30,618 nucleotides of DNA from Ruminococcaceae bacterium UBA1244 (lineage in GTDB: Bacteria; Bacillota; Clostridia; Oscillospirales; Acutalibacteraceae), in assembly GCA_002308635.1 (NCBI GenBank), contig DBWG01000051.1, positions 1-30,618 on the forward strand. Direction: 5' to 3'. Below are positions 22,727 through 30,142 of this stretch, in pieces. Made by a program: the position numbers and the translations under genes. Positions within the stretch are counted from its first letter, which is position 1; each line of letters opens with the position of its first letter. Under the pieces are notes generated by a model, which was not told the DNA's origin, made no database searches, and saw only the letters and a program-made list of their open reading frames with translations.

Positions 22727-23416
22727 TTATTCATCCGATTTCTTTTCGGCTGTCTCAGGCTGTACAGCCTCCTTGCTTTCCGAACTTTCTTCCGCTGAGA
22801 TATTTTCCGGAGCGTCAGCCTGCGAAGCTGCCTCAACCGAAGTCTCAGCCGTCTTTGTTTCTGCCGAAACATTTTCAGTTCCGGAAGTACCGATGCTCTC
22901 AGCGGCAAGGGTATTCTTTTTCTTTTTGCGTTTTTCAATGATATCCGGCAGGAATACCATAAATATAAGCACAACGCATATCCCAATAGTAACATACATC
23001 CCGGGCGGATTCTGGATATAATCGGAAACATATCCGAGCTTCGGGATCTTATACTGCGGCACACCGATAAGGTTTTTGTAGTGGACGGGGCTTGAGTCTA
23101 TTGTATCGTTTGCATCGCCCTTTGTATAGAACTGCTGATTTTCGGCATCTATCCTTACAACACGGTGAGTTGCAACTACAAGGTTCTCGTTCAGCACAAA
23201 TGTTATCGGGTCGCCCTCTTCTACTGACTCGGGATCGACAGTCTTGACATAGATCAGATCACCGACCTCATAAGTCGGACTCATACTTCCTGATGTGACG
23301 TTAAAGACACGGTAGCCCATTATCCTCGAACCCATCAGAAACAGAGCAAAAAGCACGATGATAATTACCAGTATCGTTGAAACGACACTCCAGATCTTCA
23401 GAACCTTAAGCTTCAC
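22727..23416 (-). CDS. sipW: SipW-type (archaeal/ER-type) signal peptidase I
   Basis: A 229-residue membrane protease that cleaves leaders of TasA-like proteins. It starts with GTG (23416-23414), about nine bases after GGAGG. The N-terminal helix is ~9-29. The catalytic segment is VTSGSMSPTYEVGDLIYV (S44), followed by VATHRVV (H84, the His of ER-type enzymes replacing the bacterial Lys) and YTKGDANDTID (the conserved GD). The second membrane helix is ~139-158. The C-terminal ~70 residues form a low-complexity tail rich in Glu, Ala, Ser and Thr (ESIGTSGTENVSAETKTAET and on) that the Bacillus enzyme lacks. It follows the other SipW copy by 15 bases and precedes the first TasA-like substrate. 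Confidence 0.92.
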   Translation of the reverse strand: MKLKVLKIWSVVSTILVIIIVLFALFLMGSRIMGYRVFNVTSGSMSPTYEVGDLIYVKTVDPESVEEGDPITFVLNENLVVATHRVVRIDAENQQFYTKGDANDTIDSSPVHYKNLIGVPQYKIPKLGYVSDYIQNPPGMYVTIGICVVLIFMVFLPDIIEKRKKKKNTLAAESIGTSGTENVSAETKTAETSVEAASQADAPENISAEESSESKEAVQPETAEKKSDE

Positions 23417-23431
23417 GGCAGGCTGCCTCCT

Positions 23432-24265
23432 TTACGCATTGCTGTCATCAGATGAACCTTTTTCATCCAAAGCAACACTATCATCCTGTTCAGACTTTGT
23501 TCCGGCATCTGCAGAGCTTTCGGTTTTTACGTCATCCTGAACAGCTTCTGCCGGAGCGTTTCCGGCATCCTGTTTGTCATCATTTTTCTGTTCACCGACA
23601 CCCTGTTCGCCAAGCTTAGCTCTGAGGGCTTCAAGTTCAGCGAGCATCTGGGCGTTCTTTTCTCTTTCTGAAGCAAGCTGATCCTTTTCTCCCTGCATAT
23701 CAGCCATCTGCTGCTGCTTATAACGGCGGAAAAGCATGAAGCTCTTTGCGCCCTGATAGATTATGAGCAGCATGAACGGGATAAATATACAGACAACATA
23801 CCCTGCAGGGGTCTTCATAAAATTGAAGAACCTGCCCATACCCGGTACCTTATTTTCATATTTTCCCAGTATATACATATATGTAACGATCGTTTCATCG
23901 TCTGTATCGGTCGTAGTACCGTAGGTCACGAAGCCCGGATTTCCTCTGGCATCCGTTGTTTTCTTCCTGATCTTATGGGTAACGGTCTCGCCGAAGCTGC
24001 TCTTGTCCTGAGATATAAATGTGATAATATCTCCCTCTTCAAGACTTTTGGGATCTACTTCCTTGACCATTATAAGGTCTCCTGCCTTAAAATCCGTTGC
24101 ACTCATGGAGTCTGAGTTTACTATGTAGAGCTTATAGCCCATAAGCTGACGGTCGTTACGGTTAAATGTATTGACCGATATGATCGTAAAGATCGTCATA
24201 AGGACTGCAAAAACAACTATAGTCCAAAGCAAAATATTTTTAATTATGATAAGCGCTTTTTTCAA
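23432..24265 (-). CDS. Second SipW-type signal peptidase with coiled-coil tail
   Basis: A 277-residue paralog and first gene of the operon. It starts with TTG (24265-24263), seven bases after GGAGAG; an upstream in-frame ATG overlaps no ribosome site. Membrane helices are at ~5-31 and ~155-172. The catalytic Ser segment is IVNSDSMSATDFKAGDLIMV (S53), with VTHKIRK (H97). Where family members read TKGD.ND, this one reads YGTTTDTDDETI, so the conserved Asp is shifted or lost. After the second helix there is a likely coiled coil (residues ~183-222: QQQMADMQGEKDQLASEREK and on), then an acidic disordered tail. Two SipW copies with different pockets may split the substrates; alternatively, this copy may be a helper. 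Confidence 0.88.
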   Translation of the reverse strand: MKKALIIIKNILLWTIVVFAVLMTIFTIISVNTFNRNDRQLMGYKLYIVNSDSMSATDFKAGDLIMVKEVDPKSLEEGDIITFISQDKSSFGETVTHKIRKKTTDARGNPGFVTYGTTTDTDDETIVTYMYILGKYENKVPGMGRFFNFMKTPAGYVVCIFIPFMLLIIYQGAKSFMLFRRYKQQQMADMQGEKDQLASEREKNAQMLAELEALRAKLGEQGVGEQKNDDKQDAGNAPAEAVQDDVKTESSADAGTKSEQDDSVALDEKGSSDDSNA

Positions 24266-24372
24266 GGTATTTCTCTCCTGACAGAACATCTGAAAATTTC
24301 ACAAAAGAGACCGACCCAGACAGCAAAACTCTCCCAACAGCTTCCATGCCGCCGGGTATTTCTGTCCGATAT

Positions 24373-24446
24373 TTAGCCCAACAAATCCTTTTTCCGATCT
24401 CTCTTTGAAGATATCTGTTAAAATATTAACACAATTAGCCCAACAA
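24373..24446. repeat. Two direct copies of TTAGCCCAACAA, candidate operator
   Basis: Identical 12-base copies lie at 24373-24384 and 24435-24446, 62 bases apart start to start (about six helical turns). The second fills most of the spacer of the operon promoter; the first lies ~30-45 bases inside the transcript. The arrangement fits a repressor acting at two sites. Confidence 0.5.
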
Positions 24447-24451
24447 TTCAA
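24423..24451 (-). promoter_or_regulatory. Promoter of the double-SipW fibre operon
   Basis: On the minus strand TTGAAT (24446-24451) and TAATAT (24423-24428) have a 17-base spacer. The leader to the first start codon is ~150 bases and shows no gene. The whole 306-base gap 24266-24571 otherwise holds only this promoter, the repeat pair, an AT-rich tract (24450-24500) and the terminator of the upstream regulator gene. Confidence 0.55.
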
Positions 24452-24533
24452 GCAAATTTGTAATATTTATTTTTTTGTTTATATTTACAAATATATAATC
24501 ATCACATTGTTTAACTTTCCGAAAAACCGCATA

Positions 24534-24566
24534 CAAAAAACAGCCCCGTAAACGAGGCTGTTTTTC
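24534..24566 (-). terminator. Terminator of the XRE/zinc-ribbon regulator gene
   Basis: The stem ACAGCC...GGCTGT (24540-24545 with 24556-24561), extended by CTCG and CGGG-type pairs around a TTTA loop, is flanked by A6 and T5. It can therefore act in both directions; on the minus strand it is followed by T6. Confidence 0.85.
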
Positions 24567-24571
24567 TGCGC

Positions 24572-25336
24572 TCAGCGCTTTTTGTATATTACAAGCTCAG
24601 GGTCTTTACCGTCTTTTTTATAGGTACAGACAAGAATAAAATCCATGTTTGCAAGTACCCCGAAGCATCTGTCCCCGCCGAATTCACATTCAAGCTGATT
24701 TCCGAGATATGTGGCATTATCATCAAGGAACTTTACGGTTTCTCCGCTGGGCAGCCTATAGGCAAGGTTGACATAGCTGCCAACAAGAGCATTGAGCTTT
24801 TCAAGTCTTGGCATTCCTTCGATGGCCAGCCCGTTGATCTCATCAATGAGTTTCCTTTTGAATTCATCAAATGCCCCGCCGCTGCCAAGCTCGCTGTAGC
24901 GTTTCCAATAGTCAAGCTGCGGGAGCATATCTTTCAGATAAGCCCGCACCTCACCTTCTGAATGATCCTTGTTTGACATATTCCTGACGCACACTTCGAT
25001 AAGATCATCAAGATCGCTGTACATATATTCCCCGTCAGCGTAGCACCACTTGCAATAGCTCGGATTCGGCGAACCGTCCTTTTCCCTGCTGATGATCTTT
25101 TCTTCAAGCGGCATACCGCAGCACTGACAGATAAGTTTTTGCTGAGAGCCCAGAAGTGTATTTATCGTAACGCCAAAAAGCTCGGACAAAAGCTTCAGCG
25201 TTTCTGTATTCGGGACAGTCTCTCCGTTTTCCCAGCGTGATACCGCCTGACGGGTCACAAATACCTTCTCTGCAAGTGCATCCTGAGATAATCCGTTTTT
25301 GACACGAAGTTCATATATGATATCCTTTGTTTCCAT
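24572..25336 (-). CDS. XRE-family regulator with zinc ribbon
   Basis: A 254-residue protein. The start METKDIIYELRVKNG is chosen over an in-frame ATG five codons earlier because that ATG overlaps the GGAGGTG ribosome site. Residues ~4-62 are a Cro/C1-type helix-turn-helix (GLSQDALAEKVFVTRQAVSRWENG). Residues ~68-102 are a treble-clef/zinc-ribbon segment with CQCCGMPL (C70/C73) and YCKWC (C95/C98). The remaining ~150 residues form a small alpha region followed by a beta-rich C-terminus (LPSGETVKFLDD, then CFGVLANMDFILVCTYKKD) that may be a ligand-sensing domain. It stands directly upstream of the fibre operon in the same direction but with its own promoter and terminator, so it is a candidate regulator of that operon; no direct evidence links them. 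Confidence 0.85.
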   Translation of the reverse strand: METKDIIYELRVKNGLSQDALAEKVFVTRQAVSRWENGETVPNTETLKLLSELFGVTINTLLGSQQKLICQCCGMPLEEKIISREKDGSPNPSYCKWCYADGEYMYSDLDDLIEVCVRNMSNKDHSEGEVRAYLKDMLPQLDYWKRYSELGSGGAFDEFKRKLIDEINGLAIEGMPRLEKLNALVGSYVNLAYRLPSGETVKFLDDNATYLGNQLECEFGGDRCFGVLANMDFILVCTYKKDGKDPELVIYKKR

Positions 25337-25359
25337 TGCTGACACCTCCATATAGTTTT

Positions 25360-25387
25360 ATTATATCATGGCATCAGATTTTTTCAA
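25360..25387 (-). promoter_or_regulatory. Promoter of the XRE/zinc-ribbon gene
   Basis: On the minus strand TTGAAA (25382-25387) and TATAAT (25360-25365) have a 16-base spacer with a TGA extension before the -10. The leader is only ~20 bases. Confidence 0.75.
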
Positions 25388-25415
25388 AGCAACTTGCTGT
25401 TGCCCCGCCTTATAC

Positions 25416-27089
25416 TCATTTTTCATCCGCAGGTGTTTTTGTATTTTTTTCTGACCCCGTTTTACCTCTGTATTCAAGGCAAAGCATCGTAAGGTCGTCA
25501 AACTGTTCTTCATTGTTTACAAAGCCGTCAACAGCCTTCCGGACATTTTTCAGGATAGTTTCGGCATCAGCATCCGGCTGTTCGTTCAGTGCGCAGATAA
25601 GTCTGTCCGTTCCAAAAAGCTCTTCCTTTTCGTTTACCGCTTCGGGAACACCGTCCGTATAGAGGAATATCTTTGAACCGGGAACAAGCTGCACCTGATA
25701 TTCCTTATATTTCATGCCGTCCATCGCCCCGATCACAAGCCCGTGCTTGTCCTTGAAAATTTTGAATATGCCTTCGGGATCACTGAATACCGGCATCTCA
25801 TGTCCGGCATTGGCAGCGGTAAGCCGTCCTGTGGATATTTCGAGGATGCCAAGCCAGACGGTTACAAACATATCCTCTTTGTTGTTTGAGCAGATCGCTG
25901 AATTTGCAGCGCTGAGTATCTCTGCGGGACTTTTTCCCATCATGGCAACATTGGACAGCAGTATCTTTGAAGACATCATAAACAGTGCTGCGGGAATCCC
26001 CTTTCCGGAAACGTCTGCAATTATGATACACAAATGATCGTCGTCAACAAAGAAATAGTCATAGAAATCTCCGCCGACCTCCTTTGCAGGATCCATCGAA
26101 GCATAAAGATCAATTTCCGTGCGCTCTGGAAAAGCCGGAAATGTGTTCGGCAGCATATTGGCCTGTATTTTTGCTGCAAGAGAAAGTTCCGTGCTTATGC
26201 GCTGCTTCTCCGCTGTGATCTTTGTGATATCGTCAATGTAATCTATGATCCTCTTCTCCATCTGATCAATGGATGACGCTAATATGCCGATCTCATCATT
26301 GTTCCTTACAACATCTCCAAGTTCTTTTTCCGCCGCCTTATTTTCTTCCGCAAATCGGCTCGCTTCTTTTGTGATATGTTTCAGCGGCTTTAGCAATACA
26401 AAATGAATGTATACGGACTGACCGATTATCACAAGCACTGTTACGGTTATCAGAACAATAAATACCTTGTTGAGATATGTATTGCGCACGCTTACGAGGG
26501 AATCCATCTGGCGCTGAACGCACATAATGGCTTCTGTTCTGCCGGAAACGTCCTTAATGGGTATCATGGCTGTAATGTGCGGGTCTGTTTCGATATAGCC
26601 CTTTTCACGGACAACAAGCTCACGCTCGGATGTTCCGTCATACAGCCTTTTGTATTTTTCACGGTATTCGTCATTTGTGGTCTCACGCACAGTTCCGAAT
26701 TCATATTTGGCATAATCAATGTTATCGTTTATCGTGGAAAACAAAAATGTTATATGTTCATAATCTGTAGTATCAGGGCGTATGACATAGATGAATGTTA
26801 CTCCTGATGAGTTGCATAATTTTTCAAGCTTGTACCATGTTTCAAGATATTCCTCTGTCCTGCCTCCGCTCTGAAAATAATCGTCTATCCTGTTTGCGTC
26901 GATCAGGGTAACAGCAGTGTCAGCGGTATAGAAGGCATCGTCAGAATACTGTTCGAGAAGTGCGTCTGTGAATTCGATGTATCCGAGCGCTCCTATTATA
27001 ACAGAAAAAACCGTCAGCAGCATAACAATGCCGAAAACACTCTTGACTACAATACTGACCCTGAATTTATTTCTTCTTTTCTTTTTCAT
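25416..27089 (-). CDS. Membrane sensor with HAMP and SpoIIE/PP2C-type Ser/Thr phosphatase domain
   Basis: A 557-residue protein. A basic start (KKKRRNKFR) leads into helix 1 (~12-35), an extracellular sensor domain (~36-205; YEFGTVRETTNDEYREKY, GYIETDPHITAMIPI, cache-like), helix 2 (~208-232), HAMP (~233-285), a short coiled coil (STELSLAAKIQANMLPNTFP, the usual SpoIIE-phosphatase lead-in) and the PP2C domain (~315-540). Metal residues are present in VGGDFYDYF, IIADVSGKGIPAALFM, YTDGVPEA and FDDLTMLCLEYRG. Such proteins dephosphorylate anti-anti-sigma (STAS) proteins or related partners in response to an outside signal. No STAS or anti-sigma gene is next to it here. The ribosome site is GGAG/AAGG before the ATG. 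It is monocistronic, divergent from luxS. Confidence 0.9.
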   Translation of the reverse strand: MKKKRRNKFRVSIVVKSVFGIVMLLTVFSVIIGALGYIEFTDALLEQYSDDAFYTADTAVTLIDANRIDDYFQSGGRTEEYLETWYKLEKLCNSSGVTFIYVIRPDTTDYEHITFLFSTINDNIDYAKYEFGTVRETTNDEYREKYKRLYDGTSERELVVREKGYIETDPHITAMIPIKDVSGRTEAIMCVQRQMDSLVSVRNTYLNKVFIVLITVTVLVIIGQSVYIHFVLLKPLKHITKEASRFAEENKAAEKELGDVVRNNDEIGILASSIDQMEKRIIDYIDDITKITAEKQRISTELSLAAKIQANMLPNTFPAFPERTEIDLYASMDPAKEVGGDFYDYFFVDDDHLCIIIADVSGKGIPAALFMMSSKILLSNVAMMGKSPAEILSAANSAICSNNKEDMFVTVWLGILEISTGRLTAANAGHEMPVFSDPEGIFKIFKDKHGLVIGAMDGMKYKEYQVQLVPGSKIFLYTDGVPEAVNEKEELFGTDRLICALNEQPDADAETILKNVRKAVDGFVNNEEQFDDLTMLCLEYRGKTGSEKNTKTPADEK

Positions 27090-27271
27090 TTTCCTTCACT
27101 CCATCAGAATATCCTCACGCCTGACTTTTGGGATGACGTTTTTTATATAATAACATTATTCATTATACATTTCATAGAGAATTATAAAAATCTACTTTTT
27201 TAACAACATATAATCCTGTGTTTTAGTAATAATAATGCAGATATTTTTCACAACGGTGACCGCCGTTCTTC

Positions 27272-27300
27272 TTTACTTTTTTTGAATAACGTGTTATAAT
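27272..27300 (+). promoter_or_regulatory. Promoter of luxS
   Basis: TTTACT (27272-27277) and TATAAT (27295-27300) have a 17-base spacer. The rest of the 249-base gap 27090-27338 is AT-rich, with a small inverted repeat AACGG/CCGTT near 27253-27267; nothing else is recognised. Confidence 0.6.
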
Positions 27301-27338
27301 CGCAGGTATGAATGACATATATTGAAGGAGTTAAAAAA

Positions 27339-27863
27339 ATGGATCTTATACCAAGCTTTTCCGTTGACCATACGCTCATCATTCCGGGTATTTTCACCAG
27401 CCGTGTGGATAAAGTCCGGGACAGTATGATAACGACCTATGACATCAGGCTTACAAGACCAAACAAAGAGCCTGCTATTGACACCGCTGCTATGCATTCT
27501 CTTGAACACCTCATTGCGACCTATCTCCGCAATGATCCCGACTGGAAGGATGAGATAATATACTGGGGTCCGATGGGATGCCTGACAGGCTTTTATCTCA
27601 TTCTCAAAGGCAGCCGTCCTCCTCAGGAGATATATGATCTGCTGCTCAGGGCTTTCAGGTCATTGGAGGATGCACAGGATGTTCCCGGTGCAACAGAGAA
27701 AAACTGCGGAAATTATCTCATGCACAACCTTGCAATGGCAAAATGGTATGCCCGGAGATTTGCCGGCTATCTTGAAACAAATGCCGGTAATCCTGAGATA
27801 TTTGAATATCCGAAAACAGAACGCCTCATAACTGACGACGGACAGTCATTTTTTGATTCGTAA
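27339..27863 (+). CDS. luxS: S-ribosylhomocysteine lyase (LuxS)
   Basis: A 174-residue enzyme that splits S-ribosylhomocysteine into homocysteine and DPD, the precursor of autoinducer-2, as part of the activated methyl cycle. The start MDLIPSFSVDH follows AAGGAG by eight bases; an in-frame ATG at 27312 precedes that site. The metal site is complete: H53 and H57 with catalytic E56 in MHSLEHLIA, and C123 in KNCGNYL. C81 in GPMGCLTGFYL is the general acid/base Cys. KVRDSMITTYDIRLTRPN is the expected substrate region. The length is slightly above the usual ~155-160 through the C-terminal tail. It is a single-gene unit with its own promoter and terminator; no pfs or methyl-cycle partner is adjacent. 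Confidence 0.96.
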   Translation: MDLIPSFSVDHTLIIPGIFTSRVDKVRDSMITTYDIRLTRPNKEPAIDTAAMHSLEHLIATYLRNDPDWKDEIIYWGPMGCLTGFYLILKGSRPPQEIYDLLLRAFRSLEDAQDVPGATEKNCGNYLMHNLAMAKWYARRFAGYLETNAGNPEIFEYPKTERLITDDGQSFFDS

Positions 27864-27903
27864 GCACTTGCCCGTCAGTTTTACCGCAAGATGATATAAA
27901 TAC

Positions 27904-27950
27904 AAAAACGCAGATACGCTCCGGAACAGAAACGTATCTGCGTTGTTTTT
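27904..27950. terminator. Bidirectional terminator between luxS and ptsI
   Basis: A 12-bp stem pairs AACGCAGATACG (27907-27918) with CGTATCTGCGTT (27933-27944), with a T-rich tail on both strands. It is shared by the convergent luxS and PTS transcripts. Confidence 0.85.
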
Positions 27951-27963
27951 ATTATGCCGGAGA

Positions 27964-29664
27964 TCATAAGATCACTGAACCAAGATAATCCTTTACCTCC
28001 TGTACCGTTTCAAGCTGCATTACCTTTTCTGCAACCTCGTCCGCCCGTTCCTTTGTCCAGCCGGAAATGCACTTTCTCACTCTGAGAACGCTCGGTGCAG
28101 ATACGCTGAACTCCGTAAGTCCGAAGGAGATCAAAAGCGGTATCATCATCGGGTCCGCTGCCGCTTCACCGCACATTCCAACGGGTATGCCCTCCTGTCT
28201 TGCAGCAAGGATAATTGAACGTATCATCCTCAGAACACTTGGCTGGAGTGCCGAATAGAGGTAAGAAACATCGCTGTTTCCTCTGTCCGCTGCCATCGTA
28301 TAGCCGGTGAGGTCATTTGTGCCTATGCTGAAAAAGTCGGATTCCTTTGCAAGCATATCTGCGATTATTCCGGATGCGGCAGTTTCGGTCATTATTCCGA
28401 CCTTGATATCCCTGTCAAACTCTATACCCTCAGAAGCAAGCTCAGCTTTCAGTTCTTCAACAAGAGCCTTTCCTTCCCTGACTTCTTCAACACAGGTGAT
28501 GAGCGGGAACATGATACTGATGTTTCCAAAGGCGCTGGCACGAAGTATCGCACGGAGCTGGATCCGGAACAGATCACGGTTTTTAAGGCAATAGCGGATC
28601 GCCCTGAATCCCATAAACGGGTTATCTTCCTTTGCAAGACCGAGATATGGTATATCTTTATCGCCGCCGATATCAAGAGTCCTGATGATGAGCGGCTTGC
28701 CTTTTAGTATCATTGCGGCTTTTTTGTATTCGCTGAACTGTTCTTCTTCTGACGGAACGGATGTCTTGTCCATAAAGAGGAATTCCGTCCTGAACAGTCC
28801 CACACCCTCGCCGTCAAATTCGAGAGCCTTTGCCGCATCTTCGGGCTTGCCGATATTGCACACAAGCTCATATACCGTGCCGTCAGCCGAAACGGTGGGT
28901 TTTCCTCTGAATTTTTCAAGCTCTCTGCGCTCCTGCATGAGTTTTTCACGTTTTTCGGTGTAGGCTTTGAGCTGAGCCTCGTCAGGAGAAAGTATTACAT
29001 CGCCCTTATTTCCGTCAATTACCGCCTGCTCGCCGTTCTGGGCTGTTTTCATTATATCAGGCGCACTCATAACAGCGGGTATCTCCAGCACTCTGGCAAG
29101 GATAGCGCTGTGTGAGGTCGTGCTGCCTGTTTCTGTCAGGATGCCGGCAACATTTTCTTTTTTGATCTCGGCGATCATTGATGGTGTAAGTTCCTTTACA
29201 CAGATTATCGTTCCTTCGGGAACATCCGACAGCTTTACTTCCTTTATTCCCAGAAGGATGCTCAGTACACCTGTTTTTACGTCTCTTACATCCGCCGCCC
29301 TTTGTTTTGTCACATCGTCATCTGCGGCGGAGAATATCTGTATAAACATATCGCACATGGTCTCAAATGAAGCTTCCGCACACTGTCCGCCGCCGATAAG
29401 CTTATCGACCTCTCCGAGAAGGAAGGGATCCTGCACAAGGCTTATATGTCCCAGCATTATCTCGGCTTCTTTTTCGCCGGCTGTCTTTTTAAGAGCCTCA
29501 GCCTGTTCACGGGTATTGGCGCAGAACTGTTCTACAGCGTCAGCAAAACGTGCTTTTTCTGCCGCTGTATCGGAGACCTGTTTGGGAGTGTATTCGAGAG
29601 AATGTTCTTCTACGAGAAGGATCTTTCCGATACCTATACCTCCGGAAACGCCTATTCCTTTCAT
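27964..29664 (-). CDS. ptsI: PTS enzyme I (phosphoenolpyruvate-protein phosphotransferase)
   Basis: A 566-residue cytosolic enzyme that takes phosphate from PEP and passes it to HPr. The ATG at 29664 is chosen; it lies 11 bases after GGAGG, while the frame's earlier GTG overlaps that site. The N-terminal HPr-binding helices (~30-140) are followed by the phospho-His segment GSTTSHSAILAR (H185). The PEP-binding barrel shows GVGLFRTEFLFMD, RTLDIGGDKDIPYLGL, NPFMGFRAIRYCL, DFFSIGTNDLTGYTMAADRGN and the active-site Cys in GMCGEAAAD. The length is normal. It is the last gene of the visible PTS unit, 82 bases after ptsH, with a hairpin in between. Confidence 0.97.
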   Translation of the reverse strand: MKGIGVSGGIGIGKILLVEEHSLEYTPKQVSDTAAEKARFADAVEQFCANTREQAEALKKTAGEKEAEIMLGHISLVQDPFLLGEVDKLIGGGQCAEASFETMCDMFIQIFSAADDDVTKQRAADVRDVKTGVLSILLGIKEVKLSDVPEGTIICVKELTPSMIAEIKKENVAGILTETGSTTSHSAILARVLEIPAVMSAPDIMKTAQNGEQAVIDGNKGDVILSPDEAQLKAYTEKREKLMQERRELEKFRGKPTVSADGTVYELVCNIGKPEDAAKALEFDGEGVGLFRTEFLFMDKTSVPSEEEQFSEYKKAAMILKGKPLIIRTLDIGGDKDIPYLGLAKEDNPFMGFRAIRYCLKNRDLFRIQLRAILRASAFGNISIMFPLITCVEEVREGKALVEELKAELASEGIEFDRDIKVGIMTETAASGIIADMLAKESDFFSIGTNDLTGYTMAADRGNSDVSYLYSALQPSVLRMIRSIILAARQEGIPVGMCGEAAADPMMIPLLISFGLTEFSVSAPSVLRVRKCISGWTKERADEVAEKVMQLETVQEVKDYLGSVIL

Positions 29665-29691
29665 AATATGTTCCACCTCCGTCTGTTTATA

Positions 29692-29715
29692 AGGGACTGC
29701 CGAAAGACAGTCCCT
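29692..29715 (-). promoter_or_regulatory. Hairpin between ptsH and ptsI
   Basis: The 8-bp stem AGGGACTG (29692-29699) / CAGTCCCT (29708-29715) lies between the two genes. A T7 run is on the plus-strand side only, so on the transcribed strand it is likely a partial stop, stabiliser or processing site rather than a full terminator. Confidence 0.5.
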
Positions 29716-29746
29716 GAATTTTTTTGACTATATCCCGATAATGATA

Positions 29747-30010
29747 TTATTCGCCGAAGCCGTCCTCGATCATCTTTGCGCCCTCAGCAAGAGCTGCTTC
29801 TTCCTGATCGCCGTCACAGACAAGCTCTATCTCACTGCCGCATTTCATGCAGGCTGCAATAAGATTGAGGGTACTCTTTGCATTGTAGCTGTTGCCGTTG
29901 AAATTGATGGTTACTTTGCAGGGATATTTACCCATAGCGCCTGCAAATACGGAAGCGGGTCTCATGTGGAACCCCTGTGCGTTCGGAACTGTCAAGAATT
30001 TTGATACCAT
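29747..30010 (-). CDS. ptsH: PTS phosphocarrier protein HPr
   Basis: An 87-residue protein carrying phosphate from enzyme I to EII proteins. H15 with R17 lies in NAQGFHMRPAS, and the regulatory Ser46 in NAKSTLNLIAACMKCG, the target of HPr kinase in Firmicutes, so a role in catabolite control is expected. The length is standard. The start follows AAGGAG by six or seven bases. It lies 132 bases after the fructose-type EIIC gene and before ptsI. Confidence 0.96.
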   Translation of the reverse strand: MVSKFLTVPNAQGFHMRPASVFAGAMGKYPCKVTINFNGNSYNAKSTLNLIAACMKCGSEIELVCDGDQEEAALAEGAKMIEDGFGE

Positions 30011-30142
30011 AATGATTCTCCTTTACAAATAATTTGATATTTCTGTTAAACAGTATTCGTTGTGTCATTAAAACCGTAGACGTAGATTGAGCAGCCAAAT
30101 CAAACCTTTATGGTTTGCAACGCGGGCGTTTATATGTGAAGT

